A DNA stretch of 64,000 bases from Chrysomallon squamiferum (lineage: Eukaryota; Mollusca; Gastropoda; Neomphalida; Peltospiridae). Each line of letters begins with the position of its first letter. Position 1 is the stretch's first letter. Positions 39,401 to 49,000 of this stretch are shown in pieces. The position numbers and the translations under genes were made by a program. Location of the stretch: contig CM022679.1 in assembly GCA_012295275.1 (NCBI GenBank), forward strand, positions 18,054,342 through 18,118,341, written 5' to 3'. Below the pieces are notes generated by a model. That model made no database searches, had not been told where the DNA came from, and saw only the letters and a list, made by a program, of their open reading frames with translations.

Positions 39401-42400
39401 TACCACTAAGGTTGTACCTTGATGCAGAAGAAAACTGCAACTAGTTTAAAGAAAAGTTTCAAATCCCTAAAATTCACATTGCAGATTCTCTAATTTATCC
39501 TTTCTAAATGTATTTCATCATCTACATCTTTTCACTTGATTAATTTGGTATAAAAACTATGTTTGAGGACAAATAGAAATAAAATTTTGAATTTTTGAAG
39601 ATTTTATTTTTTTATTTGGTGCAGATATATGATTTAACCAAATTTGGCTCCACAAATCAATGTAAATATATTTAGTAGAAGTATGAAAATAATTAGACTG
39701 AATATTTGCAACACACAGTGTGACATATGAAATGGGCTTTGTCAGGGACAGTATCACTTAAAAATGAATCTTAAAAATAAAAATTTGTTCAGAATGGAAA
39801 TTGTGCACAAATAATTAAAAAAATATTAAATATTATTAAAAAAAATGTATTACTTTGAAACTATTGGACTGAGACCTTTGAATCAGGATAAAAATATTTA
39901 CAGTTATTGTCAGTCTTGTATTTCGCAAATGGAAAATCACTATTGAGTACCTAGTAGTTGTAGTAACATCTGAAATATCTACTCTCTGAAACAATGTTGC
40001 ATACAAAGCATCTGTTCTCTGTAATGGAAAGCATTCATTCATAGTTTTAAGCATTCAGCCACCTATAGTCGTCACACAGATGTAAGGTGTTGTCCTTTTC
40101 TGTCACTTCAATAATAGGAAATTAATATGTTCAATGGCTGGATTGACTTCCTTGTGCTGACTGGGTGAAATTATTCGCTATGGTTGTGATAAAATATTAA
40201 ACTGTATTGTCATACCAGTTGTATATATGTGGTATTTTATTGTGTCAGTAAACCTCAAATCAAGGTCATCATTATCAGATACATGAGAGTATTTGTTATC
40301 TATTATATTCAACTATTTCTGCTAAGAACAATCATTCCACTAGCATAGGATCTGTGGATGGCAAAGAGATGACATCTGCAACCACTGTTCTTATGTCACT
40401 TTCTTTTTTGCACTGTGGTGGAACAGCTGATATCTTCTGACAGTTTAAAGGCTTCTTTCCATAACCTTAGAAAAATATGCCATCTGACTGCTGAACTAAT
40501 TTTTTCAGTTTAATGTTCAAGCTTGGTCTCTCGCTTTCTGAGCAAACTGAGGTACTATTCTAGTCAGGCATGATTGCTGTATTTTTCTTAAACACTCCAT
40601 CTAGTAACTCAGAAAGAGAATAGGAAAATTCTTTCACTGGTTCACCTTCCTTCTGTGATTGACCAAAAAATAACTTTTGCAATTCATGCACTGATGATTT
40701 ATCTTCAAATATCTTGCCCCAGAAACATCCCAAACCACCTCTGGAATTTCTTGGTCTTACTGTTTTTGTAATCATATTTCATTTTTCAGTCCATCTTACA
40801 GTCCATCTTATAGCCTTGCACCTTTTCTGCAAGGCTATAATACAGAAATGCCCTTTCTGTCTGCTCCTGAAAACCTCTAAATTTGAGACCATTTTCTAAA
40901 CCATAAAATTGACTATAGCTTTATCTCTTTTCCAGTATAAAATAAATGGGTCTTTGATTTGGTCGTCTTGCCTTTGACACCATTCTCATCTTGTTGTTTA
41001 GTACTCAACAATTCTTCATTTAGCTGTTGAGTCACAGCCCTTTCTTCTTGTAAAGCAGCCTGAACTTTGCCCCTTGATCTTTAACTTTTTAGCCTTTGTG
41101 CAAAGCTGTTATAAATTCAAGTCAGCTGGGCATTCAGTGATATATTATCAGAAGCTAATCATATAGTGCTTACGCCAGAAGCCATTAATATATTTTCTAT
41201 GAACTTACAGTTAAGCTTTAATTTGTGGAGGCTTTTTTCAGATTTTAATTATTATTTTGATTGTGAATGTAGCTTAGCTTTAAATTCATTATTACACATT
41301 GCAATAAAAATAATAAAATAATTTATCAGAACAAAAGTAGTTAATTATGTTATTATTAGATTACAACCAACCTCTCCAAGAACCTTAATGCAATAATAAA
41401 TTGTAAGCAGATAGCTCAGACCATCAGTTTTATAATTTTGCCAGCAACTTATTTCAGTTTTAGTGTACATACTATTAAAACAGTTTATCTGAGAGAATGC
41501 CAGTATAGTTCAGTTACAAATATTTAACTCTTTTAATAAAACATCTCAATTACCTTTTGTTCAAGCGTTGAAAATACATTAATAAAGTGAATGATTATTA
41601 CAGATAAAGTACAAATATTGGATATATTATGCAAACAAAATGTTATTAATTGAACTTTCTATATATATAATTCATACAGAAATTATTTTTCAATCTTTTA
41701 GCAACTGACATAGAACCAATTACAGTATATGATAAAAATAGCTTGAAGACAGTGATGCATTGTGGGAAGGGTAAACCACGCCCCGATGTGGCTGTTTTTG
41801 TGATATCAACACTCAGTACAAATACACATCCAGTTAAACATTTTGTGTTTCAAGCTGCAGTTCCTAAGGTTTGATATACAAATTTACATGGCAACACCAT
41901 CTAATTTATATTCAGCTGAAAAATAAGCATTTATAGTGTTTGAATTTCAGATTAAATTGCTTCTTTTTCTTTTATAAATGCAGTATAAAAGTACTGTATC
42001 ACTGACTGGATTATTAATTGATAGTTCTGCCAAAATGTAAAGATATTGATTGATAAATAAAATAAAGTATTAAACTGCATTATCAGTGTTAAGTAAATAT
42101 ATATTATTTATTGTTTATTACACATGTAGTGTTTTCTTTACATTTTAAAAGACAAAGATTTTATTTGGAATATATGTTTAAATTTGAGTTCAAAATAATG
42201 TAATAAAATACTTTGCTAAAAATATTTTTTATATTTGTAGATAATGAGAGTGAAACTACAGCCACCATCAGCTTCCGATTTACCTGCATTTAATCCAATT
42301 CTGCCCCCTTCTGCAATTACACAAGTTATGTTAGTGGCAAATCCAAAGAAGGTAAATTTCTTAGTAACATTTACTTTTTTCTAGGTAGTCTTTTCAGCAG

Positions 42401-42782
42401 TATTTAAAATTTGTTTTGAACAGATTAAAGGATTTACCAATTGTTTACATTTCAAATCAACTAATTATTTTATCTATGGTTTTAACTTACAATATATAAG
42501 TGTTGCATGTATAGTGGTTATATTTAAACTGATACCTATATGTTACAGTTCCTTTGTTGTGTGCCTCTTCTTGCTTGGTGGAATTCAGATTAGACTGGTG
42601 GATTATTTTAGATTTCAGAAGACAGACTACACGACTATTTAGTATAATTTATTGTTGCATAATGTCATAGTTTGTTTTTATTCTTTTAGGAGAAAATCCG
42701 TTTGAAATTCAAAGTGTCATATGAACTGAACAATCAGATTGTAACAGATTTTGGAGAAACTGACAAAATACCTGTACAATGA
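23477..42782 (+). CDS. GGA1: GGA: Golgi-localised, gamma-ear-containing, ARF-binding protein
   Basis: Complete gene of 17 coding exons, 2094 nt, 697 residues (human GGA1 about 639, GGA3 about 720). GGA proteins are monomeric clathrin adaptors at the trans-Golgi network, recruited by ARF-GTP, that sort acidic-dileucine cargo such as mannose-6-phosphate receptors to endosomes. Domains: VHS (about 1-150; NQATNP, RLLAHKIQSPQE, NCGKRFHQEIGKFRFLNE, KVVSPKYLG), GAT (about 170-310; NNVKLLNEM, RPNLFRLASD), a hinge (about 311-560) and the GAE ear (about 565-697; VYDKN, QAAVPK, LPAFNP, SAITQVMLVANPKK). The hinge keeps LEDELQSLG, like DDELMSLG of human GGA1, and SELDLLGQNL. The start MAERDETLETLL runs directly into the VHS domain. 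Invertebrates usually have a single GGA, so the paralogue number in the symbol is nominal. Confidence 0.96.
24153..24200. repeat. ATT microsatellite
   Basis: Sixteen or so uninterrupted ATT units in GGA intron 1, directly before the 137-bp duplication. Confidence 0.95.
24204..24473. repeat. 137-bp recent tandem duplication in GGA intron 1
   Basis: Unit 1 starts at 24204 and unit 2 at 24341, in direct orientation. They are almost identical (for example ATCAAACACT versus ATCAAGCACT), so the duplication is recent or an assembly artefact. Confidence 0.95.
25664..25824 (+). CDS. GGA1: GGA exon 2 (VHS)
   Basis: 161 nt, residues 13-66. Acceptor TTTTTGCAG; donor GTAAAT. Contains REEDWDHIMTFCDQVN and GPQIAVRLLAHKIQSPQE, the first half of the VHS superhelix. 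Confidence 0.95.
26199..26297 (+). CDS. GGA1: GGA exon 3 (VHS)
   Basis: 99 nt, residues 67-99, phase 0 both sides. Encodes TLESCVKNCGKRFHQEIG then KFRFLNEIIKVVSPK. The RFHQE(I/V)GKFRFLNE core is near-invariant in GGAs. Confidence 0.95.
26484..26642 (+). CDS. GGA1: GGA exon 4 (VHS end)
   Basis: 159 nt, residues 100-152. Encodes YLGNRTTAAVKKRCIEIL, then YSWYMGLKHE and AYAMLKKQGIIKEDP, the last VHS helices. Confidence 0.95.
28245..28310 (+). CDS. GGA1: GGA exon 5 (VHS-GAT linker)
   Basis: 66 nt, residues 153-174. Ends in FEDEEKSK, matching the FEDEEKSKMLARLL segment at the start of GAT in vertebrates. Confidence 0.95.
28680..29725 (+). mobile_element. Degenerate Jockey-like LINE 3' end
   Basis: In GGA intron 5. 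Broken translations match the end of ORF2 in Jockey-type non-LTR retrotransposons: an RNase H part near 28995-29060 (LPNLASVFTAEI, then LKSLEEI) and a C-terminal tail at 29280-29510 (HSFKPVIGYW, ISHSYLSNSFILKK, QCKHCQYTLTVCHIL). The family tail usually reads R-x-GHTxLTHxxL...C..C...TVxHILxEC. Stops and shifts break it. A 3' segment GTGCTGGAGTGTCATTAAAC with ATTCATTT after it looks like the element's 3' end near 29725. RT and endonuclease parts are missing, as in 5'-truncated insertions. Confidence 0.7.
30074..30154 (+). CDS. GGA1: GGA exon 6 (GAT)
   Basis: 81 nt, residues 175-201. Encodes ILAKLLKSRNPEDLQAAN then RMIKNLVKQ, part of the ARF-binding helical hook. Confidence 0.95.
30357..30494 (+). 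CDS. GGA1: GGA exon 7 (GAT)
   Basis: 138 nt, residues 202-247. Encodes SERISKRINELETIGNNV then KLLNEMMLIYEP. A read-through frame into both introns extends it artificially; the exon limits are set by TTTTACAG and the GTTTTA donor. Confidence 0.93.
30781..30865 (+). CDS. GGA1: GGA exon 8 (GAT)
   Basis: 85 nt, residues 248-275. Encodes ELYESLEKLRPNLFRLAS then DADDKDSDGI, part of the three-helix bundle that binds ubiquitin and Rabaptin-5 in vertebrates. Confidence 0.95.
31073..31177 (+). CDS. GGA1: GGA exon 9 (GAT end)
   Basis: 105 nt, residues 276-310. Encodes NDILKANDAVMKCMSEYK and a variable tail VVSENGDWSSNR. Vertebrates have EILQANDNLTQVINLYK here. Confidence 0.93.
33369..33401. repeat. 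Long poly-T tract
   Basis: More than 30 consecutive T, just upstream of the hairpin at 33412-33485. Confidence 0.95.
33412..33485. repeat. 74-nt near-perfect hairpin upstream of GGA exon 10
   Basis: Left arm 33412-33446 and right arm 33451-33485 are both 35 nt and pair except at about three positions, with a TATT loop. The core ATTAAAAACCACCAATATT is fully paired. It ends 29 nt before the first base of exon 10, so it overlaps the expected branch-point region of the intron. It may be a tiny MITE remnant or a pre-miRNA-like structure; this is undecided. Confidence 0.85.
33515..33652 (+). CDS. GGA1: GGA exon 10 (hinge)
   Basis: 138 nt, residues 311-356. Encodes DVLSLLDLNFDHS, with a near clathrin-box (LLDL), a Ser/Pro-rich stretch, and SDILEDELQSL, like the acidic dileucine-type hinge segment of GGA1. 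The donor is GTAAAA; the frame continues as GLDD in exon 11. Confidence 0.92.
33807..33860. repeat. GT/TA/CA compound microsatellite
   Basis: A GT run, then TA repeats, then ACACACAT, in GGA intron 10. It creates open frames on both strands that are not genes. Confidence 0.85.
35048..35142 (+). CDS. GGA1: GGA exon 11 (hinge)
   Basis: 95 nt, residues 357-388. Encodes GLDDKTVGNGKTETTTVS then TNVLDELGDLFSQR. Completes the ELQSLGLDD motif across the junction. Confidence 0.9.
35928..36078 (+). CDS. GGA1: GGA exon 12 (hinge)
   Basis: 151 nt, residues 389-438; Pro/Gln-rich (PVIPQPFDQSPVPRLPQIPQ). The donor GTAAAA is fair, but the acceptor GGGATCCAG lacks a good pyrimidine tract, so the left boundary is the least certain in the gene. 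Frame agrees with both neighbours. It might be a cassette, but its 151 nt would shift the frame if skipped alone. Confidence 0.8.
36549..36738 (+). CDS. GGA1: GGA exon 13 (hinge)
   Basis: 190 nt, residues 439-501. Contains ISELDLLGQNLVQENLAK, matching the DLDLLGKTLLQ hinge segment of vertebrate GGAs. Confidence 0.92.
37305..37522 (+). CDS. GGA1: GGA exon 14 (hinge to ear)
   Basis: 218 nt, residues 502-574. Ends in LLSLTDVFVPLESVQP, equivalent to SLASITVPLESIKP just before the ear domain. Confidence 0.94.
38450..38900 (-). pseudogene. Ty3/gypsy-type reverse transcriptase remnant
   Basis: In GGA intron 14, antisense to GGA. The minus-strand frame at 38581-38817 reads KYLGHIIYIDGVV, then KTLKDLMSVLGFVSYYKCYL, the RT thumb motif pair (YLGH...; LRSFLGLxxYYRRF) of Ty3/gypsy elements. 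A part like the start of the RNase H region follows near 38490 (GCADFNESFI) after stop codons. Upstream traces near 38830-38870 resemble the preceding RT segment. Frames are broken by stops, so it is dead. Confidence 0.7.
40360..41100 (-). pseudogene. Retrotransposon gag-like remnant
   Basis: Minus-strand frame 40560-40775 contains KIFEDKSSVHELQKLFFG and KEGEPVKEFSYSLSELLDGV, similar to the gag-like region of Ty3/gypsy-type elements (Q-x-E-E-S-x-x-E-F-x-x-x-L). It lies upstream of the RT remnant in the same transcriptional direction, the gag-then-pol order. The piece just before it (40920-41100) is broken and rich in charged residues. Assignment of this part is weaker than the RT. Confidence 0.5.
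40808..40840. repeat. 13-bp perfect inverted repeat
   Basis: TTATAGCCTTGCA (40808-40820), spacer CCTTTTC, TGCAAGGCTATAA (40828-40840). It lies inside the gag-like remnant, directly after a CCATCTTACAGT/CCATCTTATAG direct repeat. Confidence 0.85.
41702..41868 (+). CDS. GGA1: GGA exon 15 (GAE ear)
   Basis: 167 nt, residues 575-630. Encodes ATDIEPITVYDKNSLKTV, VAVFVISTLSTNTHPVKH and FVFQAAVPK, the beta-sandwich of the gamma-adaptin ear. Confidence 0.95.
42241..42351 (+). CDS. GGA1: GGA exon 16 (GAE ear)
   Basis: 111 nt, residues 631-667. Encodes IMRVKLQPPSASDLPAFN then PILPPSAITQVMLVANPKK, the most conserved ear stretch. Confidence 0.95.
42690..42782 (+). CDS. GGA1: GGA exon 17 (ear end, stop)
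   Basis: 93 nt including TGA, residues 668-697. Encodes EKIRLKFKVSYELNNQIV then TDFGETDKIPVQ. The tail is a little shorter than in human GGA1. Confidence 0.95.
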   Translation, partial: EKIRLKFKVSYELNNQIVTDFGETDKIPVQ

Positions 42783-45700
42783 AGCCTCAGTTCATGAAAG
42801 TGCCATTTAATTTCAAAGACTGGTTTTCACTTTTAAACGATGAAGACTAGCTTATCTTTACAAAAGTCTGATGGAATGAATTCAGGAACTGCTCTGTACA
42901 GCAGGTGTGCAGAATATAATTGTGAACACACACACACACACACACACACACTTCAGATAAAAAAATACCAAAAAAAAAAAAAAAATAATAATAATATTGG
43001 TATCATCTAGATACTGTGTGTATTGTTACAGAGAACATTACAGAGATCTAGTTAATGTAATTATTAATTTTTAACTAAGATTAATTTCCTCTAGGAACCA
43101 GTTTAGAACCAGTTACGTGTGTGTATATAGAACAAATAGGTATCTGTTATGAATATACACAGGCCGTTTGGTTGACTGATTTGCCAGAGATTTTATATAA
43201 TAATCGTACTTTGCTACAATTTGGCAGCTTACACTAGAATTGTGTGCCAATGTCTGATCAGAATGTAAAAAAACCAAACAATTAACAGTCTTAAACTGAA
43301 TAAACTTAAAGATAGAAGTTACAGCCTTTAACTTCGGTATCTCAGTGAATAAAATAGTAATTATTAGCTAAATAATGGTTGTGGGTTCCAGTAATAAATC
43401 CAGTTACCTCCTACAGAAAAATCGTTTTTGGTGTCTATCAGTCTGACATGTACATTCCTTGAAAACACTGAAAAAGAAGTAACAATAACAGGAAACAAAA
43501 ACTGCTTTTGATGATGTTTATGTTGTTTTGGACAAGTGTTGAGAAATTTAATGGACAGTAGAAATATTGTAACTTACAAAACTTTACACTATCTAGAAAC
43601 GTTTTATGTTTTAAATAATAATAAATTTAATTCACAAGTATAGATCATTAAATTTTTCTTTAAAAGCATCTCTGTATGTATATTTTTATTTCAGGAATTG
43701 TTCTCCAGTTTGTATAAAATAACATTAGTCTTTGAAACTGAATGGAATTTTTTTATTGTCATTGTAAATTATAAATCTGAGTCAGCTGTTGAGATGGCAT
43801 ACTTTCATTCATATCAGTCAAGCTATATATCAAATATTTGTTCTGTATTTTCCTTATAACTTAATTTCATGATAGGTACTGCTTAAAACAGTATTATGTT
43901 GCAAATGAGTGCTGAAGTGTTTACATTTAAGTCATGCTATTTTATTAACATATTTTAAAAAAGGATCGTGTATATGGAAAGTGTTACCAATTTGTGGTAA
44001 CTGATGCACCTGTCTTGTGAAGCACAAATACATGGTTGTTCTTATTTGTTTGTTTCTGTAATTTAAAATATAGAAATAAAATAATGAGCAGTCATGATAA
44101 AGCAAAGAAGCCAATATATTATATAGAAATGTCAGTGCATAAAGAGAAGTACAAAAAAACTTTAAAAATAAGTTGAATAAATCATTGTGAAATCATATGT
44201 AAATCACAGGTTTGTAAATATTTCATTATGCAAGAGAAAATGTCATACACCTTGTATTTTACACTTATTCTAATAATTTGTTAACAGCAAAAACTTGAAG
44301 CCAGGAAAAGCATGTAAACAAAACATATTTGTATTTATTTTTATCACAGGCATACATACTAATTTAACTGGAAATGAAAATGTGGCCATACATATGAATT
44401 GTCTGCACATTAATAAGCATTGCTATCTACATCATTATTTCTTCAACACTATTTTGTTTACTTCCTAGAACGTATAATATTTGTCATTAATATCAATATT
44501 TATCAAAATTAGCTCTATCACACTACAGAAGCATACTATGTTTGTGCCAAGAAAGAACTGGCAATTTGGATGTTTTTGTGGTTTTAGTTTGTATTTTGGT
44601 TCTGTCAATTCTTAATTAATTTTGGGGTCTAAAGAACTGGCAATTTGGATGTTTTTGTGGTTTTAGTTTGTTTTTTGGTTCTGTCAATTCTTAATTAATT
44701 TTGTAGTCTAATGTACATACAGTTGTGATAAATAATGTTTAACTACAACATGTTTGTTTTTGTTTTGTTTTCAATTTGTTGTTGTTTTAAATAGGTTATA
44801 CATTTTTGTCAAAATATGGAATTAACATTCGCAAATTTTAATTTTCCTTCAAATAGCAACACATCTGAGGATAATATACTTCGACATTTTTATCAATAAA
44901 CATAGCCTGTGACCAGGCGCAACAGGTAAATGTTCAAACTTTAGTTAAATGATTTATCCTTACTTTACAAAGTATTCTGTTCAGATACAGAAAATATGTA
45001 TAAATTATTCAAAAAATGAGCACAGCAGAAAGAGAACTAAAAAAACCCAAAACAATTATATACTAATAATTTAATGACTTATTATTCGAAATATGTAATT
45101 GGATTAGTGCTGTAAGGCAATGTTATGTTGACATAATATGTTTAAGAGTGAATCTATAAGATATGTAAAGTTCCAATGTATTCAGTATAATACACTTTAA
45201 TTATCTGTAATAAATTATAATTCCACTGGTCTAAGTGGCATCTCTGAAATCTGAAAATGTTTTTCATCCAAACCAAAAATGTATCAGTGTTTCATCTGCT
45301 CTGAAAAAACCTAGAATTTGGATTAGGTGATTTAACTATTAGCTAAAAGTTTTTTGTACTTATCAAAAAAAAAAAAAAAATAATAATGGAAGAAAAAGAA
45401 AAATACCAAAGGAAATAAACTCTGAATTCTGAATCATAAATTGTTACCAGTCTGCCAAACTAAACATACATAATTTACATTATTATTATATAAATAATAA
45501 ATAAGACGACGACAACCACAGGGGCTTATCATAAAGGCATATGATATGGTTTAAATTCAATATACACTGTTTATAATGACTTTTTCTTTTTTAAATAAAA
45601 TATTTCATATACATAAATTTATCAAATACTCTAGAAATGAAAGAAGTAAACAAACAGTACAGATAACCAAGATGAACTAGTAATTTATTTTCAAATTTGG

Positions 45701-46005
45701 TACATTTTTTTTTTTTTTTTTTTTTTTTTGTAACTAATCTTCTTTTCCATTAATGTTATAATGATGTATTCTGTTTGTATATTACGCAGAATTTATCTAT
45801 AACTTGATTCTCATAATTATACCTAAATATTTATGCCAGGTTACAACAGTTCTTGATTTAAAAATATTTAAAACTCCTGTAATTAATGTTCTCTCTAATA
45901 AATTAACTGGTACCCAATCCTAGCTTTTTTACATTCACTGTAGACTGAAGCGTAAATTAGTAAATATAACGGTCCTTTTCAAGTCTTGTCTATTTCCGTC
46001 GGATA
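42783..46005 (+). other. GGA 3' UTR and GGA-CSN1 intergenic region
   Basis: No coding exon found. It holds a CA run at 42929-42951, A-rich and AAT runs near 42972-42996, the 79-bp tandem duplication at 44552-44709, and a T-run at 45706-45729. Several AATAAA motifs exist (for example near 44176), so the GGA poly(A) site is not fixed. A weak tRNA-like stretch at 43330-43400 is discussed under rejected items. Confidence 0.5.
44552..44709. repeat. 79-bp tandem duplication
   Basis: Units at 44552-44630 and 44631-44709, both starting AAAGAACTGGCAATTTGGAT and ending near ATTAATTTTG..GTCT. They differ by only a few bases (GTATTTT/GTTTTTT and GGGG/GTAG), so the duplication is young. Confidence 0.95.
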
Positions 46006-46014
46006 CAGGAAGTG
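46006..46014 (+). promoter_or_regulatory. ETS-type site before the CSN1 start
   Basis: CAGGAAGTG lies 9 bases upstream of the ATG, in a TATA-less, locally less AT-rich context. ETS-type sites are common in housekeeping promoters; use here is inferred. Confidence 0.3.
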
Positions 46015-46022
46015 AGGTAAAG

Positions 46023-46055
46023 ATGCCACTATCGCTTCAGCAAGGAATATTTCAG
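46023..46055 (+). CDS. GPS1: CSN1 exon 1 (start)
   Basis: 33 nt, [11 protein letters not shown], donor GTAAAA, phase 0. Too short for an ORF search; chosen because MPL..Q...Q matches the vertebrate N-terminus and joins in frame to exon 2. Confidence 0.85.
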
Positions 46056-49000
46056 GTAAAATATTACCACATTTATTATTTAATTTTCAGATGTTGAGCA
46101 GCTTATATTAAATAGTTGGAATGGACACGAACTGCTTCGTTAAAATTGGATAACTTAATAACCACATGTTGATCTTTGCAGTTTATTATCGTACAATCAT
46201 AATGGCAACAATCAATAAATCATAATCATTTATTCATTACTTAGCAATTTAGTTCAGCAGCATTCACTGAACGCGAGTTCTTCCACAAGTTCCAGTGCTA
46301 TCATGAACCGTTGTCATAATCAGATATCTAACAATTTTTTCAGTACTTCTGACCATTCTGTCATACAAATAATTATAAAGAGTCATTTTACTGATTAATT
46401 TTTTCACTTACCCAAAACATGAAACTAATCTAAAATCAGACCAAGGTTGAATATTTTGCATTTAACACTGGAAATTGAATTTGGAGGATATTTTGTCAAT
46501 AAATAAGAGAAAAAAAAACAAAAACCAAAAGGAAATAGCCTCAGCTGTAACCACTGAAAAGAGCAAATAAATTACTCTAAAATGTTGTTCATAAGCTTGT
46601 CTACAGATTTTAAGAATATTATATATTTTTTCTTTTAAAAGATAATTAAATTCAGAGGAAGTTTTGTAGTAAGATAAAAATAAATAAAAATAAGATGTTC
46701 TCCACAAGAAATGTTAATAGTTATTTGTTTTAATATTTGTAGCCTGCAGTGGAACCAATGCAGGTTGATGCTGCCCCTGAGGAAAATGACAATGTCGAGG
46801 AAGAACAACATTATACAGTTGAAAATCCTTCAGTGGTAAGCTGTAATAATTTAGAGACAGAAATTTCTATCTTGTGTTTCTTACCCTTTGTACCAATATA
46901 TTTTAGAATTATTTTTTCTATCTTTAGTTTTTAAATTTTGTTCAAATTTAATGTATGAGATCCTGGTTTTGTTTGAGAAGTATTACTGCTATCTTTATAT
47001 TTATGATTCTAATAACATTCTGATAATAATGAGCTTAGCCAAATGTTGAGAATTTCTAGATTATCTCAATGATAGGTAAACATTTAAATGATGGATAACA
47101 TTTACTACTAAATGACTGTTTTATATATGAATATAACAAAGAATAAATTGATCAGTATAGCTAGGTAATATGCTTTTAATTATGACCCATATATGATATA
47201 TCATTTTTGCTGAAGTCAGCATTGCAAAAAAAAATAATTAAAATATATTTTACAAAGCCCTTGATATATTTTACAATGTAGTTTACAGATGTGTATTCTG
47301 AAATACTTTCTGTGTATTCAGGATTTGGAGCAGTATTCTGCTCAGTACTCTGGTCTGGCAAAGCTGAATAGACTTGTGTTCATAGCTGAGCATTGTCCAA
47401 CACTGAAGATAGAAGCTCTCAGGATGGCACTTACATATGCCATGACCACATACAATACTAATTTCTACCAAGTAGTTCATAAAAAACTACAAGAAGCTGT
47501 TTCAGTGTATGTGTTTAAACAATATTCTATATATATATATATATGTAGTTTAGATTAATTTATTATACTTGACAATCAATAGATGTCTACATATTTCAAT
47601 GAGCAATTCTGAAATATGATTTTTTGTTTTGTTTGTTTTACAAGGTTTCTCTCTGTCATTGTGACTAGTGACTGTCAAATTATGTAAACCTTCAACTGTA
47701 AGCATGCTGTTGCTGTTTTTATATTTTTAAAATTAATTCTTAGAGTGACAATGAACTTACAAAATACTGCATTTAACTTCTGCATTTTGTAACTATTGAT
47801 AAAATTTGCTGCATAAGGTCTTCTAGTTTACCGGATGCTGTGGCTGGAGCAGTACACAATGTTCCTCCACTTGACACACAGTGGATAGAAACTACAGCAA
47901 AGAAAGCTGCTCTGAAGCTAGAGAAATTAGATACAGACTTGAAAAACTACAAAAGCAATTCTATAAAAGAAAGTATAAGGTAATTAAAAAATTGTGTTAT
48001 CTTTTAGATATGCAGATATGTTTAATTTAATTATTCATAAACTCAGGTATTGTAGAAACTTCAGTAAATACTGTTATCAAAATAAAAAAACACAAATAAA
48101 CATGCTGAAAGTTAAGACACATTTGGTAAATGACAAAATATCATGCAGACCTTTTTTATGAGATGTAATTTGTTACTGTACACTCATTAATAAATATTTT
48201 ATTGGTTTAAGTTTGTTTAACAAAATGTTTTTTTGAACAAATACAATACGGTTATATCTGATGGACATTAACCATAATTTACTTAAGCTTATTTCTTTAT
48301 GAAATATTACACAGCAGCATCCCAAATAGAACATTTATCATTGCATTTGGGAAATGGAGGGAACCACAGAAAAATTGGTAAAGGAGAACAAAAGCAGAAT
48401 AATGAGAAAAAAGAAGAAGAAATAAAACCCTAACCTTGATTTGACATGTTTATTTAAGTATGCCATTTGTTTCTGTGATACCCTTGTTTTCAATCTGTAG
48501 TGTTACAAACTTTCTTTTATTTAGTTAGTTATTGCTGTAATTCATTTCTTATGATTCAGGTCATGTTGGTGTCAGTGTTAATTATTGTTTTGATTTCTGT
48601 CAAATAGGCGAGGACATGATGATTTGGGTGATCACTACTTGGACTGTGGTGATCTTAGCAATGCACTAAAGTGCTATTCCCGAGCACGAGATTACTGTAC
48701 AAATCCTAAACATGTTGTTAATATGTGTTTAAATGTAATAAAGGTTGGTATTTCAAACTGGTTGTTTTAGTTCTCTGCAGTTCATTATATCTAAAATTTC
48801 AAATATGCCATAAAATTAAATTACCTGTTTGTATGATGATGGAATAGGAATTTTAATTATGTTTTCTCCCATTTCCAAAACATAAGAATTATAATTAAAA
48901 ATTTAATTTAAAAATTACACCTTTATATGAGAATTCTTTATTTTTAAAATACATCTTCCCTTATTTGTATAGGTTAGTGTGTATCTGCAGAACTGGTCAC

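Larger units (their letters stand above)
38020..41100 (-). mobile_element. Degraded Ty3/gypsy-like element in GGA intron 14
   Basis: The order gag-like (40360-41100) to RT (38450-38900) on the minus strand suggests one 3-kb or larger element, inserted antisense to GGA. I could not identify LTRs, primer-binding site, protease or integrase with confidence. GTCCCTGACAAA near 38024-38035 recurs inverted near 39734-39750. Limits are approximate. Confidence 0.5.

Noticed and set aside
43326..43402. tRNA-like stretch with weak A-box (GGTATCTCAGTGAAT) and B-box-like GTGGGTTCCAGTA
   Set aside because: Cloverleaf does not form convincingly and the B-box is imperfect; at most a decayed tRNA-derived SINE head.
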